A DNA stretch of 64,000 nucleotides. Source: Wenyingzhuangia sp. 2_MG-2023. Lineage in GTDB: Bacteria; Bacteroidota; Bacteroidia; Flavobacteriales; Flavobacteriaceae. The notes under the pieces were generated by a model. That model searched no databases. It was not told the DNA's origin and worked only from the letters and a program-made list of their open reading frames with translations. Shown piece after piece: positions 16,993 through 25,074 of the stretch (positions within the stretch are counted from its first letter, which is position 1; each line of letters begins with the position of its first letter). Position numbers and translations under genes: made by a program. The stretch is taken from positions 1-64,000 of the forward strand of contig NZ_JAUOSB010000014.1 in NCBI RefSeq assembly GCF_030548295.1, written 5' to 3'.

Positions 16993-18186
16993 TTATTTGG
17001 AGTTTTGCAATCTATAAAGTGCTTCAAGATAATAATAGTCGGCATAATTTAAAGGTACATCTATTTCATTATTATGAGGGATGCTTCCTGTACTGTGTTT
17101 TAATAAAAAATGTTTGTTTTTTCCGGTTTTTGCAAAGTACTCATCACTTGCAAGAGCATTCATGATTTTGTAGATATTTGTTTGGTAAGAATTGTTAGAA
17201 TACTTGTCTAATTCTATAAGAGCAGAAACGGTCACAGCAGCTGCAGATACATCTCTAGGTTCTTTAGGAATGTTAGGTGCGTTGTAATCCCAATACGGAA
17301 TACCGTCATCTGGAGTTCCTTTGTAGTTTAAGATGTACGTTGCTATTTTTTGAGCTTGTTCTAAATAAACGGGGTTTCTGGTGTATCTATAACAAATAGT
17401 ATATCCGTACAAGCCCCAAGCTTGTCCTCTAGCCCAAGAGCTTTCGTGGGTAAAACCTTGTGCTGTATGTTTGTTTCTAACGTTTCCTGTCTCAGGGTCG
17501 TAATCTATTACGTGATAAGAACTATCATCCTCTCTATAATGATTTTTTAAGGTAGTATCTGCATGAGAAATTGCGATGTTTTTAAAAGTGTCATCCCCTG
17601 TTAATAAAGAAACTTCAAAAAGCAATTCCAAATTCATCATATTGTCTATAATCACAGGATATTCCCATCCTCGGGTTGCTTGCCAGCCACTTTGTACATC
17701 CCAACTTTTGATACATCCAACAGTGGGGTTAAAGCGGGTTGATAAAGCTTTAGCAGCATCAATCATAACTTGTTTGTAGGCTTTGTTTTGTGTAAAACGA
17801 AATCCATTTCCGTAAGAGCAATTAAAAACAAAACCTAAATCGTGATTGGTTGTTAAATCTTTGTGACTTTCAAATGTTTTTTGAAATTTAATGGCTTCTT
17901 TTTTCCATTTTTCATCTTTTGTTAGCGCGTATAAATACCAACAAGATCCTGGAAAAAATCCTTCAGTCCAATCAAAACGATCGTGTGTAAAATGCATTTC
18001 TCCGTTAGCATCAAGCGTTCTTGGAATTTTATGAGCTTGATTGGCATCTTTTACTAATAAAGAAAATTGTTTCTCTGAGAGTGAAATTTGCTGCGAGATG
18101 GACGAGGTTATTTTTTTAGCGGTATTGCAGGACAGAATTAGCCCAGAAGTGAGCAAGGCCGATAGGATAATTTTGTAAATTTTCAT
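16993..18186 (-). CDS. GH88 unsaturated glucuronyl hydrolase (lipoprotein)
   Basis: A 397-residue lipoprotein (ILSC, Cys20). The alpha6/alpha6 barrel has the family signatures FDWTEGFFPGSCWYLYALT, TTNHDLGFVFNCSYGNGFR (Asp116, matching the Bacillus UGL Asp88 region) and WEYPVIIDNMMNLELLF (Asp181, matching Asp149), and later SSWARGQAWGLYGYTICYR. It hydrates the C4-C5 double bond of the unsaturated uronate left by the PL8 lyase and so releases 4-deoxy-5-keto-uronate, the substrate of KduI. It is the first gene of a six-gene operon running to 9713, with its own G-rich promoter boxes. GH105 is the main alternative, but length and motifs favour GH88. Confidence 0.93.
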   Translation of the reverse strand: MKIYKIILSALLTSGLILSCNTAKKITSSISQQISLSEKQFSLLVKDANQAHKIPRTLDANGEMHFTHDRFDWTEGFFPGSCWYLYALTKDEKWKKEAIKFQKTFESHKDLTTNHDLGFVFNCSYGNGFRFTQNKAYKQVMIDAAKALSTRFNPTVGCIKSWDVQSGWQATRGWEYPVIIDNMMNLELLFEVSLLTGDDTFKNIAISHADTTLKNHYREDDSSYHVIDYDPETGNVRNKHTAQGFTHESSWARGQAWGLYGYTICYRYTRNPVYLEQAQKIATYILNYKGTPDDGIPYWDYNAPNIPKEPRDVSAAAVTVSALIELDKYSNNSYQTNIYKIMNALASDEYFAKTGKNKHFLLKHSTGSIPHNNEIDVPLNYADYYYLEALYRLQNSK

Positions 18187-18236
18187 ATAATAGTATTGTT
18201 TTCTTAGGGCAATTTCTGTTTTTTGAAAGAGATGTA

Positions 18237-18267
18237 AGAGGGACTAAATGTTTTCTTACAAGGGGTA
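18237..18267 (-). promoter_or_regulatory. G-rich boxes upstream of the GH88 operon
   Basis: In plus-strand sense, AGAGGGACTA (18237-18246) and AAGGGGTAGA (18260-18269) are about 23 bases apart and begin about 54 bases upstream of the GH88 start at 18186. This is the weakest of four similar tandem sites, because the first box has only three G in a row. Confidence 0.5.
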
Positions 18268-18339
18268 GAATTCTTTACAGAACATTTTTTAAATGACCTT
18301 TTTTTAGTAAAATGTACTGGTATTTAGTTGTTTAGGTTT

Positions 18340-20064
18340 TTACCAGTTGTTCTTTTGATTTAATTTTTTGTTTAGGGTTATTTCCTGTAAAGGATAAGGT
18401 AGAGACATGTGCTTTGCTGGATTGAAAAACAATCCAGATCTTAAGAATGCTTTGTGGTCTTCATTAGTATTGCTAAATTCAGGAGCCCCTTCTATAGAAG
18501 CATTCAAGTCGGCTAATTTTTCTCCTAAAAGTTCCCAACGAATCAAATCGTGCTTTCTCAAACCTTCAAAACACAATTCACGAAATCGTTCATCCACCAG
18601 TTCGTCAAAGAAATTATTTTTGCTAGATATAGCTGCTGGTTTGGCTGTTTCAATAGGAAATAAACCAGCACGATTTCTAACTTCATTAAGGTATTGTATT
18701 GCATTTGTGGTGGGACCTCCGCTAATTTCATTATCAGCCTCTGCATACATTAATAGTACATCAGCATATCTAATTACGGGAAAGTTTACTGTAGTAAAGT
18801 TTATGTTTGGTGTAGGATTGTCTTCTAATGAAATATAAGGTTCTATTACACCTGGTTCAGGAGTTGTATATAAATCGTTGTAATCTGCTGGCTCCCATCT
18901 TCTATATTTTCCAGGAGCATATCCTTGTACTAGGGTGTTGGGAGTTACGGAAGCATCTCCACTTGCCGAATATTTCATTTCTGCCAAGTTCCAAACCCTA
19001 CGAATACTGTCATTATTTGTTATGTAGGAGTTTCTTAAAATAGGAGTGGTGTTGAACATAGCATAAGCCCCAGGGTAACCATCATCTCCACCTCCAAGAC
19101 TAAAAGGAACACCGTTTATTGCTCCAATTCTACCGTGAGTATCAATACCGGATTCTCTTAAATATCGAAAAGAAATTTCAAATATAGATTCTCTTGTGTC
19201 GTAGGAGTTTTGAATGTAATTTAAAAAATGTTTTCGGTAACCATCATCTGTAACAATTATTTTATCTTCGGTTCCATCATTTACAATCATGGTTTGAGAT
19301 TGGCTAAGTCCGTGAATACCTGAGTTGATAATGGTATCACAGTGTTTTTTTGCCAATTCATATTTACTAACATCTTTTAAAGGGTAAGTAGCCATTTTTA
19401 GGTACAAGCGTGCCATCAATCCATGGGCAGCGTATTTGTTAGCTCTTCCTAATACATAAGACGGGTCTCCTACTGCAGGTAAATGTTGTGTTGCAAAAGT
19501 ATAATCCTCTATAATTTGAGCATATATTTCTTCTAAACTAGAAACAGCCAAATTATTTGAAGACTGATCCAAAGTAGGAGTCAGAGGCATTGGAACTTCT
19601 TCCCACCAATCCACTAGTAATTGATATGCATGAGCACGTAAAAACTTTGCTTCTCCAATAAGAGCATTGTATGCTGTGGGTTCAAAACTTGAAGCATCTA
19701 ATTTTTCAATAAAAGTATTACTCAAATTGATGATTTCGTACAATGATATCCAAAGGTTTTTTATGTAATTGTCCGAAGGAGTGTGTCTGTACAAACCAAC
19801 AGTCCAGTTTTCATTGTAACGTCTGTTATAGTAACCTTCATCAGTTCCCGAAGCCATAATAACAGACATAGCTTGTCCGTATACTTTGTCATCTGCAAAC
19901 TTAGAGTAGATTCCTGATAGGGCTATTTTTGCTTGGGTATTGTTTTTGTAAAAATCGTTTATTCCAATAGTAGATATTGGTTGTTCATCTAAAAAGTCAC
20001 TACAACTTATAAGTGAAGAGAAAACCAATATAGCGAAAAGGAGTGTTTTAAAATATTTTTTCAT
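18340..20064 (-). CDS. susD: SusD-like outer-membrane glycan-binding lipoprotein
   Basis: A 574-residue lipoprotein (SSLISCSDFLDEQP, Cys21) with the RagB/SusD architecture: an N-terminal TPR-like part (GINDFYKNNTQAKIALSGIYSKF, AKFLRAHAYQLLVDWW) and the C-terminal SusD region (FPVIRYADVLLMYAEADNE, YLNEVRNRAGL, LVDERFRELCFEGLRKHDLIRW). It forms the lid over the SusC barrel and captures oligosaccharides at the cell surface. It follows susC by 29 bases. The 153-base gap after it contains the next promoter. Confidence 0.97.
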   Translation of the reverse strand: MKKYFKTLLFAILVFSSLISCSDFLDEQPISTIGINDFYKNNTQAKIALSGIYSKFADDKVYGQAMSVIMASGTDEGYYNRRYNENWTVGLYRHTPSDNYIKNLWISLYEIINLSNTFIEKLDASSFEPTAYNALIGEAKFLRAHAYQLLVDWWEEVPMPLTPTLDQSSNNLAVSSLEEIYAQIIEDYTFATQHLPAVGDPSYVLGRANKYAAHGLMARLYLKMATYPLKDVSKYELAKKHCDTIINSGIHGLSQSQTMIVNDGTEDKIIVTDDGYRKHFLNYIQNSYDTRESIFEISFRYLRESGIDTHGRIGAINGVPFSLGGGDDGYPGAYAMFNTTPILRNSYITNNDSIRRVWNLAEMKYSASGDASVTPNTLVQGYAPGKYRRWEPADYNDLYTTPEPGVIEPYISLEDNPTPNINFTTVNFPVIRYADVLLMYAEADNEISGGPTTNAIQYLNEVRNRAGLFPIETAKPAAISSKNNFFDELVDERFRELCFEGLRKHDLIRWELLGEKLADLNASIEGAPEFSNTNEDHKAFLRSGLFFNPAKHMSLPYPLQEITLNKKLNQKNNW

Positions 20065-20093
20065 TTTGAATAATTTTAAATTTTTAAAATGTT

Positions 20094-23000
20094 TTAAAAA
20101 GTAATGTCTAACCCAGACATAATGGTAATACTTTGTGGATAGGCCGAATAGTCTAGGTTGGGTGTTAAGGCTCCAAATTTACCAACAGACACATCAGGAT
20201 TGTAACCAGAATAATTTGTCCAAGTAAATAAATTTTGTCCTGTAACATAAAACCTCATTCTTTTTACATGGATAGTTTCTACAAATCGTTTTGGCATTGT
20301 GTAGCCAAGAGAAACGGTATTTAACCTTAAATAAGAACCATCTTCTATATGTCTGTCGTCAATTTTATTACCTTTAGGGGCTGCACCAAAAACGGATAAA
20401 TAACGAATCGTATTTACATCTGTATTTGTGTTGGTAGGTGTCCACGCATCTGCCAGTCCTTTAAACCCATTTTGAGTACCTGCACCAGGAACATTAAAAA
20501 CAGCTTTGTTGGCATTTAAAATATCAAAACCATAAGACCATTGTAGTAATACTTGAAGGTCAAAGTTTCCAATTTTAAAATCGTTAGACAGTCCTCCAAA
20601 ATGTTTTGGATGTGGATTTCCTATAATTACTCGGTCTTCATTGTTAATGGTTCCGTTTCCATCAATGTCTTTGAATTTTATACTTCCAGGAGCAACAGGT
20701 AAAGTACCGTTATCTGGAATTCCTTCTTTTAAACTGTAAGTTTGTAGGTTGTTGTCCCAATTAAAATCATCCCATTGATAAATTCCATCGTATTTTAAAC
20801 CATACATCATTCCTACAGGCTGTCCAACTTTAGTAATGTATTGATTTTCTGTGTAGCCATTGTTCCATTCAGGATCTGTATAAATTGCTTTCTGTCCGCT
20901 ATTTAAGGCTAAAGTTTTGTTGCGATTGAAAGCAATGTTGAAAGAAGATGTCCATTTAAACTTTTGAGTGTTGATGTTTTTGGTTGTTAGAGTAAATTCA
21001 AAACCTTTGTTTTGAATTTTACCTACATTTTGTTGCACTTTGTCATAACCTGTATGTGGAGCTGTTTCAGCATTTAATAACAAATCAGAAGTTTGCTTGT
21101 TGTAATAATCAATGGTTGCTTCTACTTTTTGATCAAAAAGACCAAAATCTACTCCAATGTTGGTTTGTGCGGTAGTTTCCCATCTTAAATCTGGAATACC
21201 TAAGTTGCTTTGATAAGCCCCAGGAATGTAGTTTTGTCCTTGTCCCCATGCATATCCACTACCTGTGTTGATGTTTAATTGACTGTAGGCTTGGTAGTCT
21301 CCAACTCTATTGTTTCCTGTTTTTCCCCATCCAGCTCTTACTTTTGCAAAGGAGACAAAATTTAAGTTTTTAATAAATTTTTCTTCACTCAATTTCCATG
21401 CTGTAGAAAAAGAAGGAAAGTATCCCCAACGATTGTTGGAATTGAATTTAGAAGAACCATCAGCTCTATAGGTTGCTGTTATTAGGTATTTATTTTTGAA
21501 AGCGTAATTTACTCTAGAGAAATAAGATAACAATGCATTTTTAGAAATAGAAGTTTGTGGTATAGAAGGAGAGGTTCCTAAACCTAAATTATCAATTCCA
21601 AAAAGATCTGTTGGTATTTCTGAGTTTTGTAAAAAAGCATATTCATAGTTTCTGGTTTGTAATTCCATTCCTCCTAAAAATGTAAAATCATTTTTACCAA
21701 AGTGTTTTTTGTAGGTAAGGGTGTTAGAAGAAGATAAGGTTTGATTTCTACGTTGTGTGATAGAACCGTTTATATGATCTGTACCCCTAGCTCCTTGTTG
21801 TGTATCTTCTCCAAAAAAGACACTTTCTTTACGGGTGTCTATCTGGTAGTTTGCAGATAGATTAAGGTATAAATTAGACTTGAATTTGTGTTTTAAAGAT
21901 AACCCACCTCTAATTACATCGTATCGACTTTGTCTGTCTGTGTTTTCAAGATTTTTTATAGGATTGTACAAGTATCTTTGATTAATATCTGCTGCATCGT
22001 ATCCTCCCAATTCAAGACCGTCATTGTTAATGGGTTCTACAGGTCTAAACTGAATAGCATCTCTAATCACGCTGGTGTATTTGTCTCCAGAAATTTTAAG
22101 ACCACTTCGGTTTAAATGTGTGTACAACATGTTTCCGCTAAATTCAGTCTTGTTGTTGTTTAGTTTTCTAGTGAATTTTAAATTATTCACAAACTTTTTA
22201 AATCCAGTATTGATTAATGTTCCTTCTTGATCTATGTATTCTGTAGAAAAATAAAGTCTGCTGTTTTTATCACCGCTACTGATACTAGCATTGTATTTGT
22301 TGGTTTGAGCAACTCTAAAAATTTCATCTTGCCAACTAGTTCCAGGGTTGTTTTTATACAATTCAGGATCTACCCAATCTTGAGCAAAAAACTTATATCG
22401 ATCTCCTGGAGTGTAAGCATCCAAAGCCAATGCTACTTGTTCTTGATATTTTACATACTCATAAGGGCTTAAAACTTCTAAACGATTTGGAATCCATTGA
22501 TAACTATGAGAGGCATTGATTCTAACATCTGTTTTTCCATCATTACGACCTTTTTTTGTACTAATTAAAATAACACCATTGGCAGCTCTTGAACCATAAA
22601 TAGCAGTTGCGGATGCATCTTTTAAAATATCAAAAGTTTCAATATCGTTTGTGCTGATAGTTCCTGGATCAAAATCTTCTAAAGGAATTCCGTCTACAAC
22701 ATACAACGGGGTGTTGTCTCCAGTAATAGAGTTTCCACCACGAATTACAATATTTACGGTTTCACCAGGAGTACCGTCTAAAGAGGTAATGTTTACTCCC
22801 GAAACACGTCCTGCTAAAGCTTGATCAAAATTGGTGGTCGCAGTATTGTTGATAGCTTCTGTGTCTACTTTAGCTACAGATCCTGTTAAATCTTTTTTCT
22901 TTACGCTACCATACCCAACAACAATTACTTCGTCTAATCCTAGACCTGTTTCTTCAAGTTTTACATTTATAATGGTTTTGTTGTTTACACGTATTTCTTT

Positions 23001-23231
23001 AGGTGCAAATCCTAAATAATTGAAAACAAGTGTGTTTTTAGGCTGTACTTTTAAGCTATACAAACCGTCAAAATCTGACACAGTTCCTTTAGATTCTCCT
23101 TTTATAATGATGGAAACACCAGTTAAAGGTTCTCCGTTGGTATTGGTTACTTTTCCACTGATTTTAATTTTTTGGGCAAATGATGTTGCAGCAAAAAAGA
23201 CCATCAGTAGCAGTATTGTGTATTTTTTCAT
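20094..23231 (-). CDS. susC: SusC-like TonB-dependent outer-membrane transporter
   Basis: The ATG at 23231 gives 1045 residues and puts a clean signal peptide first (LMVFFAATSFAQ). An ATG at 23273 would add 14 residues and overlap the upstream gene, so it is rejected. After the signal comes a carboxypeptidase-regulatory-like domain (ISGKVTNTNGEPLTGVSI to KVQPKNTLVFNYLGF), then the plug with LDEVIVVGYGSVKKKDLTG and the SusC signature DASATAIYGSRAANGVILIS, then the 22-stranded barrel ending ITIMSGLDITF. It imports large oligosaccharides made by surface enzymes such as the PL8 lyase, energised by TonB. It lies between the glycan-binding protein and SusD genes in one operon. Confidence 0.97.
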   Translation of the reverse strand: MKKYTILLLMVFFAATSFAQKIKISGKVTNTNGEPLTGVSIIIKGESKGTVSDFDGLYSLKVQPKNTLVFNYLGFAPKEIRVNNKTIINVKLEETGLGLDEVIVVGYGSVKKKDLTGSVAKVDTEAINNTATTNFDQALAGRVSGVNITSLDGTPGETVNIVIRGGNSITGDNTPLYVVDGIPLEDFDPGTISTNDIETFDILKDASATAIYGSRAANGVILISTKKGRNDGKTDVRINASHSYQWIPNRLEVLSPYEYVKYQEQVALALDAYTPGDRYKFFAQDWVDPELYKNNPGTSWQDEIFRVAQTNKYNASISSGDKNSRLYFSTEYIDQEGTLINTGFKKFVNNLKFTRKLNNNKTEFSGNMLYTHLNRSGLKISGDKYTSVIRDAIQFRPVEPINNDGLELGGYDAADINQRYLYNPIKNLENTDRQSRYDVIRGGLSLKHKFKSNLYLNLSANYQIDTRKESVFFGEDTQQGARGTDHINGSITQRRNQTLSSSNTLTYKKHFGKNDFTFLGGMELQTRNYEYAFLQNSEIPTDLFGIDNLGLGTSPSIPQTSISKNALLSYFSRVNYAFKNKYLITATYRADGSSKFNSNNRWGYFPSFSTAWKLSEEKFIKNLNFVSFAKVRAGWGKTGNNRVGDYQAYSQLNINTGSGYAWGQGQNYIPGAYQSNLGIPDLRWETTAQTNIGVDFGLFDQKVEATIDYYNKQTSDLLLNAETAPHTGYDKVQQNVGKIQNKGFEFTLTTKNINTQKFKWTSSFNIAFNRNKTLALNSGQKAIYTDPEWNNGYTENQYITKVGQPVGMMYGLKYDGIYQWDDFNWDNNLQTYSLKEGIPDNGTLPVAPGSIKFKDIDGNGTINNEDRVIIGNPHPKHFGGLSNDFKIGNFDLQVLLQWSYGFDILNANKAVFNVPGAGTQNGFKGLADAWTPTNTNTDVNTIRYLSVFGAAPKGNKIDDRHIEDGSYLRLNTVSLGYTMPKRFVETIHVKRMRFYVTGQNLFTWTNYSGYNPDVSVGKFGALTPNLDYSAYPQSITIMSGLDITF

Positions 23232-23272
23232 TTGTGTTGAATTTTGTTTAGTGAAAATATTTTGGATTGCCA

Positions 23273-24799
23273 TTATTCTTCTGAAGCTTTAAAGTATACA
23301 TCAGAGATATAATACCTACCAGGCCTAGCAGATCCAACTCCTTTTAAGGAACCTGTGTAATTTGATTTGACTTTGAATTTTAACGTAAAGTTTTTTACGT
23401 GTTTGTATGCATTTAAATCCAATTCACAACGTACCCATTTGTTATCTGCATTTTTGGAAAGGTCCTTTTTATTATCAGGGTCTCCTCCTCCAATTTTTTG
23501 ATCTCCAGGATAAGGTGTTCCTAGGAATGGAGTATCAGTCAAACTGTTAATTTGGCAAGACAATTGCTCATTTATTTGAGTCCATGTTGCGTTAGCATTG
23601 TCTCCCGTATAGTCTTCAGAAATGTAAATTTCTAAGTTGGTAGGAGTACTTCCATCAGGCATGTATTCTACATATTGATTTTTAGTATAGAAAATTGTAG
23701 ACAAGCTGTATCCTAATTGGTACTGAGTTAAATCTTGAGTGTTTACAATCATATCAGATTCATGAGCCAACCAATCACCAGCGCTAGGGTTTACAAAAAT
23801 AGATTTGTTAGCAATACCTTCGGGTCTTTCTTCAGCAGCTAATGGACTAGGGTTTGATTGTACCCAACCATTTGTTACGGAACCTGCATTGATAACATCT
23901 ATAGCATATCCAAATGTTTTGTTTTCTGCTTCCAAAGTAGGATAGAAAAAATAGTTTGTCTTTTTGGGTAAAGTAACAGGAGTGTTAGAGGCTACCAACA
24001 TTAAAAAACTATCTCCTTGAAAAGTGGTGGTTTCTTCACTAATATTGCTTGTAATTTCTACCATAGGATAAATGGTGTCATTTTCCGTTGAACTGTAAGT
24101 GTTTAAAAGCGAGATGATTCCTGTTTGTTCGTCAATTTTTAATTTGTCAGTTTCAGTTTTTAAAGCAAATCTCACATCTGGATTTCCTGTAATTAAATAA
24201 GGTTTACTAGTTGTGTTGTCTGTACCCAGAACAAGATTTTGTGCGATAGGAGAATATAATAAATTGGTAACCAAACTAGGACCAATATTTAAATGGAAAA
24301 CATCTTTAAATGTGTTTGTAAATGTTGCCTCATTTCTTGAAGTGGTTACTTTTATATCAAAGTAATAATCTCCAATTCCAAAGTTGTTTTCATCTGCAAT
24401 GGTAATAATTCCTGCATTTTTATAATCTAAAGAAGTATAGGATTTGATGGTGTCTCCAGCTTCATTAATAAAATAGTCTTCGGGACTTAATATAGCTGTG
24501 TTTTCAATTGGATTTTCAATTGTTATAGCATCCATATAAGAAGCATCTAATACGGTACCGTCAGCAGTTCTTCCGGATACGATTTCGTAGGTTGGTATTA
24601 AGTTGTTGGTGTTGACAATAGGAGTTCCAGATTTTATAAATGAATATTCTCGGGCATTCATTACTTCTGAATATGTTAAATTTGAAGGAGCTTTATATGC
24701 CGATTCATTTTGATTTTCGGTAAAAGCATCTTCGTCACAACTATTGAATAAAGTTAGCATTGTGACAATGCTGATCAATTTACGTACGTTGTTCTTCAT
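23273..24799 (-). CDS. Surface glycan-binding lipoprotein, DUF4958/DUF5017-like
   Basis: A 508-residue lipoprotein (LFNSCDEDAF, Cys21). The N-terminal half looks like cadherin/Ig-type beta-sandwiches (YEIVSGRTADGTVLDASY, DEQTGIISLLNTYSS), as in SusE/SusF-position proteins. The C-terminal 230 residues (from NYFFYPTLEAENKTFGYAID to RPGRYYISDVYFKA) form a beta-sandwich with the same closing ISDV motif as the PL8 C-terminal module and the small T9SS protein. Proteins of this type accompany SusC/SusD in chondroitin loci of gut Bacteroides, as far as I recall. It is the first gene of the susC-susD operon, an order less common than susC first. Inferred role: holding the polymer at the surface. Confidence 0.8.
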   Translation of the reverse strand: MKNNVRKLISIVTMLTLFNSCDEDAFTENQNESAYKAPSNLTYSEVMNAREYSFIKSGTPIVNTNNLIPTYEIVSGRTADGTVLDASYMDAITIENPIENTAILSPEDYFINEAGDTIKSYTSLDYKNAGIITIADENNFGIGDYYFDIKVTTSRNEATFTNTFKDVFHLNIGPSLVTNLLYSPIAQNLVLGTDNTTSKPYLITGNPDVRFALKTETDKLKIDEQTGIISLLNTYSSTENDTIYPMVEITSNISEETTTFQGDSFLMLVASNTPVTLPKKTNYFFYPTLEAENKTFGYAIDVINAGSVTNGWVQSNPSPLAAEERPEGIANKSIFVNPSAGDWLAHESDMIVNTQDLTQYQLGYSLSTIFYTKNQYVEYMPDGSTPTNLEIYISEDYTGDNANATWTQINEQLSCQINSLTDTPFLGTPYPGDQKIGGGDPDNKKDLSKNADNKWVRCELDLNAYKHVKNFTLKFKVKSNYTGSLKGVGSARPGRYYISDVYFKASEE

Positions 24800-24845
24800 A
24801 ATTTATAAGTAAGTTGGTTAGATAGGTGCAATTTCAGTAAACACT

Positions 24846-24888
24846 AGGGGTTTAAAGAGGGGTAGATAGTTTTTTGGAAGGGGGTATA
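24846..24888 (-). promoter_or_regulatory. G-rich tandem boxes upstream of the glycan-binding protein-susC-susD operon
   Basis: In plus-strand sense there are GGGGTA at 24859-24864 (in TTAAAGAGGGGTAGAT) and GGGGTA at 24881-24886 (in TTTGGAAGGGGGTATA), exactly 22 bases apart. A third AGGGGT lies at 24846-24851. The set starts about 47 bases upstream of the start at 24799. Both boxes have near-identical partners upstream of the PL8 gene and the small T9SS gene. The 22-bp direct-repeat spacing fits a dimeric AraC-type DNA-binding domain. Confidence 0.65.
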
Positions 24889-24980
24889 TTGTTGTTTTGT
24901 TAGCAAGTAAGTGTTTTTTCGTTGTTTTTTATGGATTATGTTTTGTTTTTTGCTGTAAAAAATAACAATATGGTATTTTT

Positions 24981-25026
24981 GATTGCTGTTTCTAAAAGTA
25001 ATAACTCATTTTTAGAAACAGCAATC
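24981..25026. repeat. 17-bp perfect inverted repeat (hairpin) after the regulator gene
   Basis: GATTGCTGTTTCTAAAA (24981-24997) and TTTTAGAAACAGCAATC (25010-25026) are perfectly complementary with a 12-base spacer. It begins about 50 bases beyond the stop of the hybrid regulator gene and about 180 bases before the next start. Neither strand has a T-run after the stem, so it is not a textbook rho-independent terminator. It may end or stabilise the regulator mRNA, or bind a protein. Confidence 0.8.
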
Positions 25027-25074
25027 AGAATTTGATCAAAGTAATAGTGTAAAAAGTAGTAAAAAAGGAGTGTC

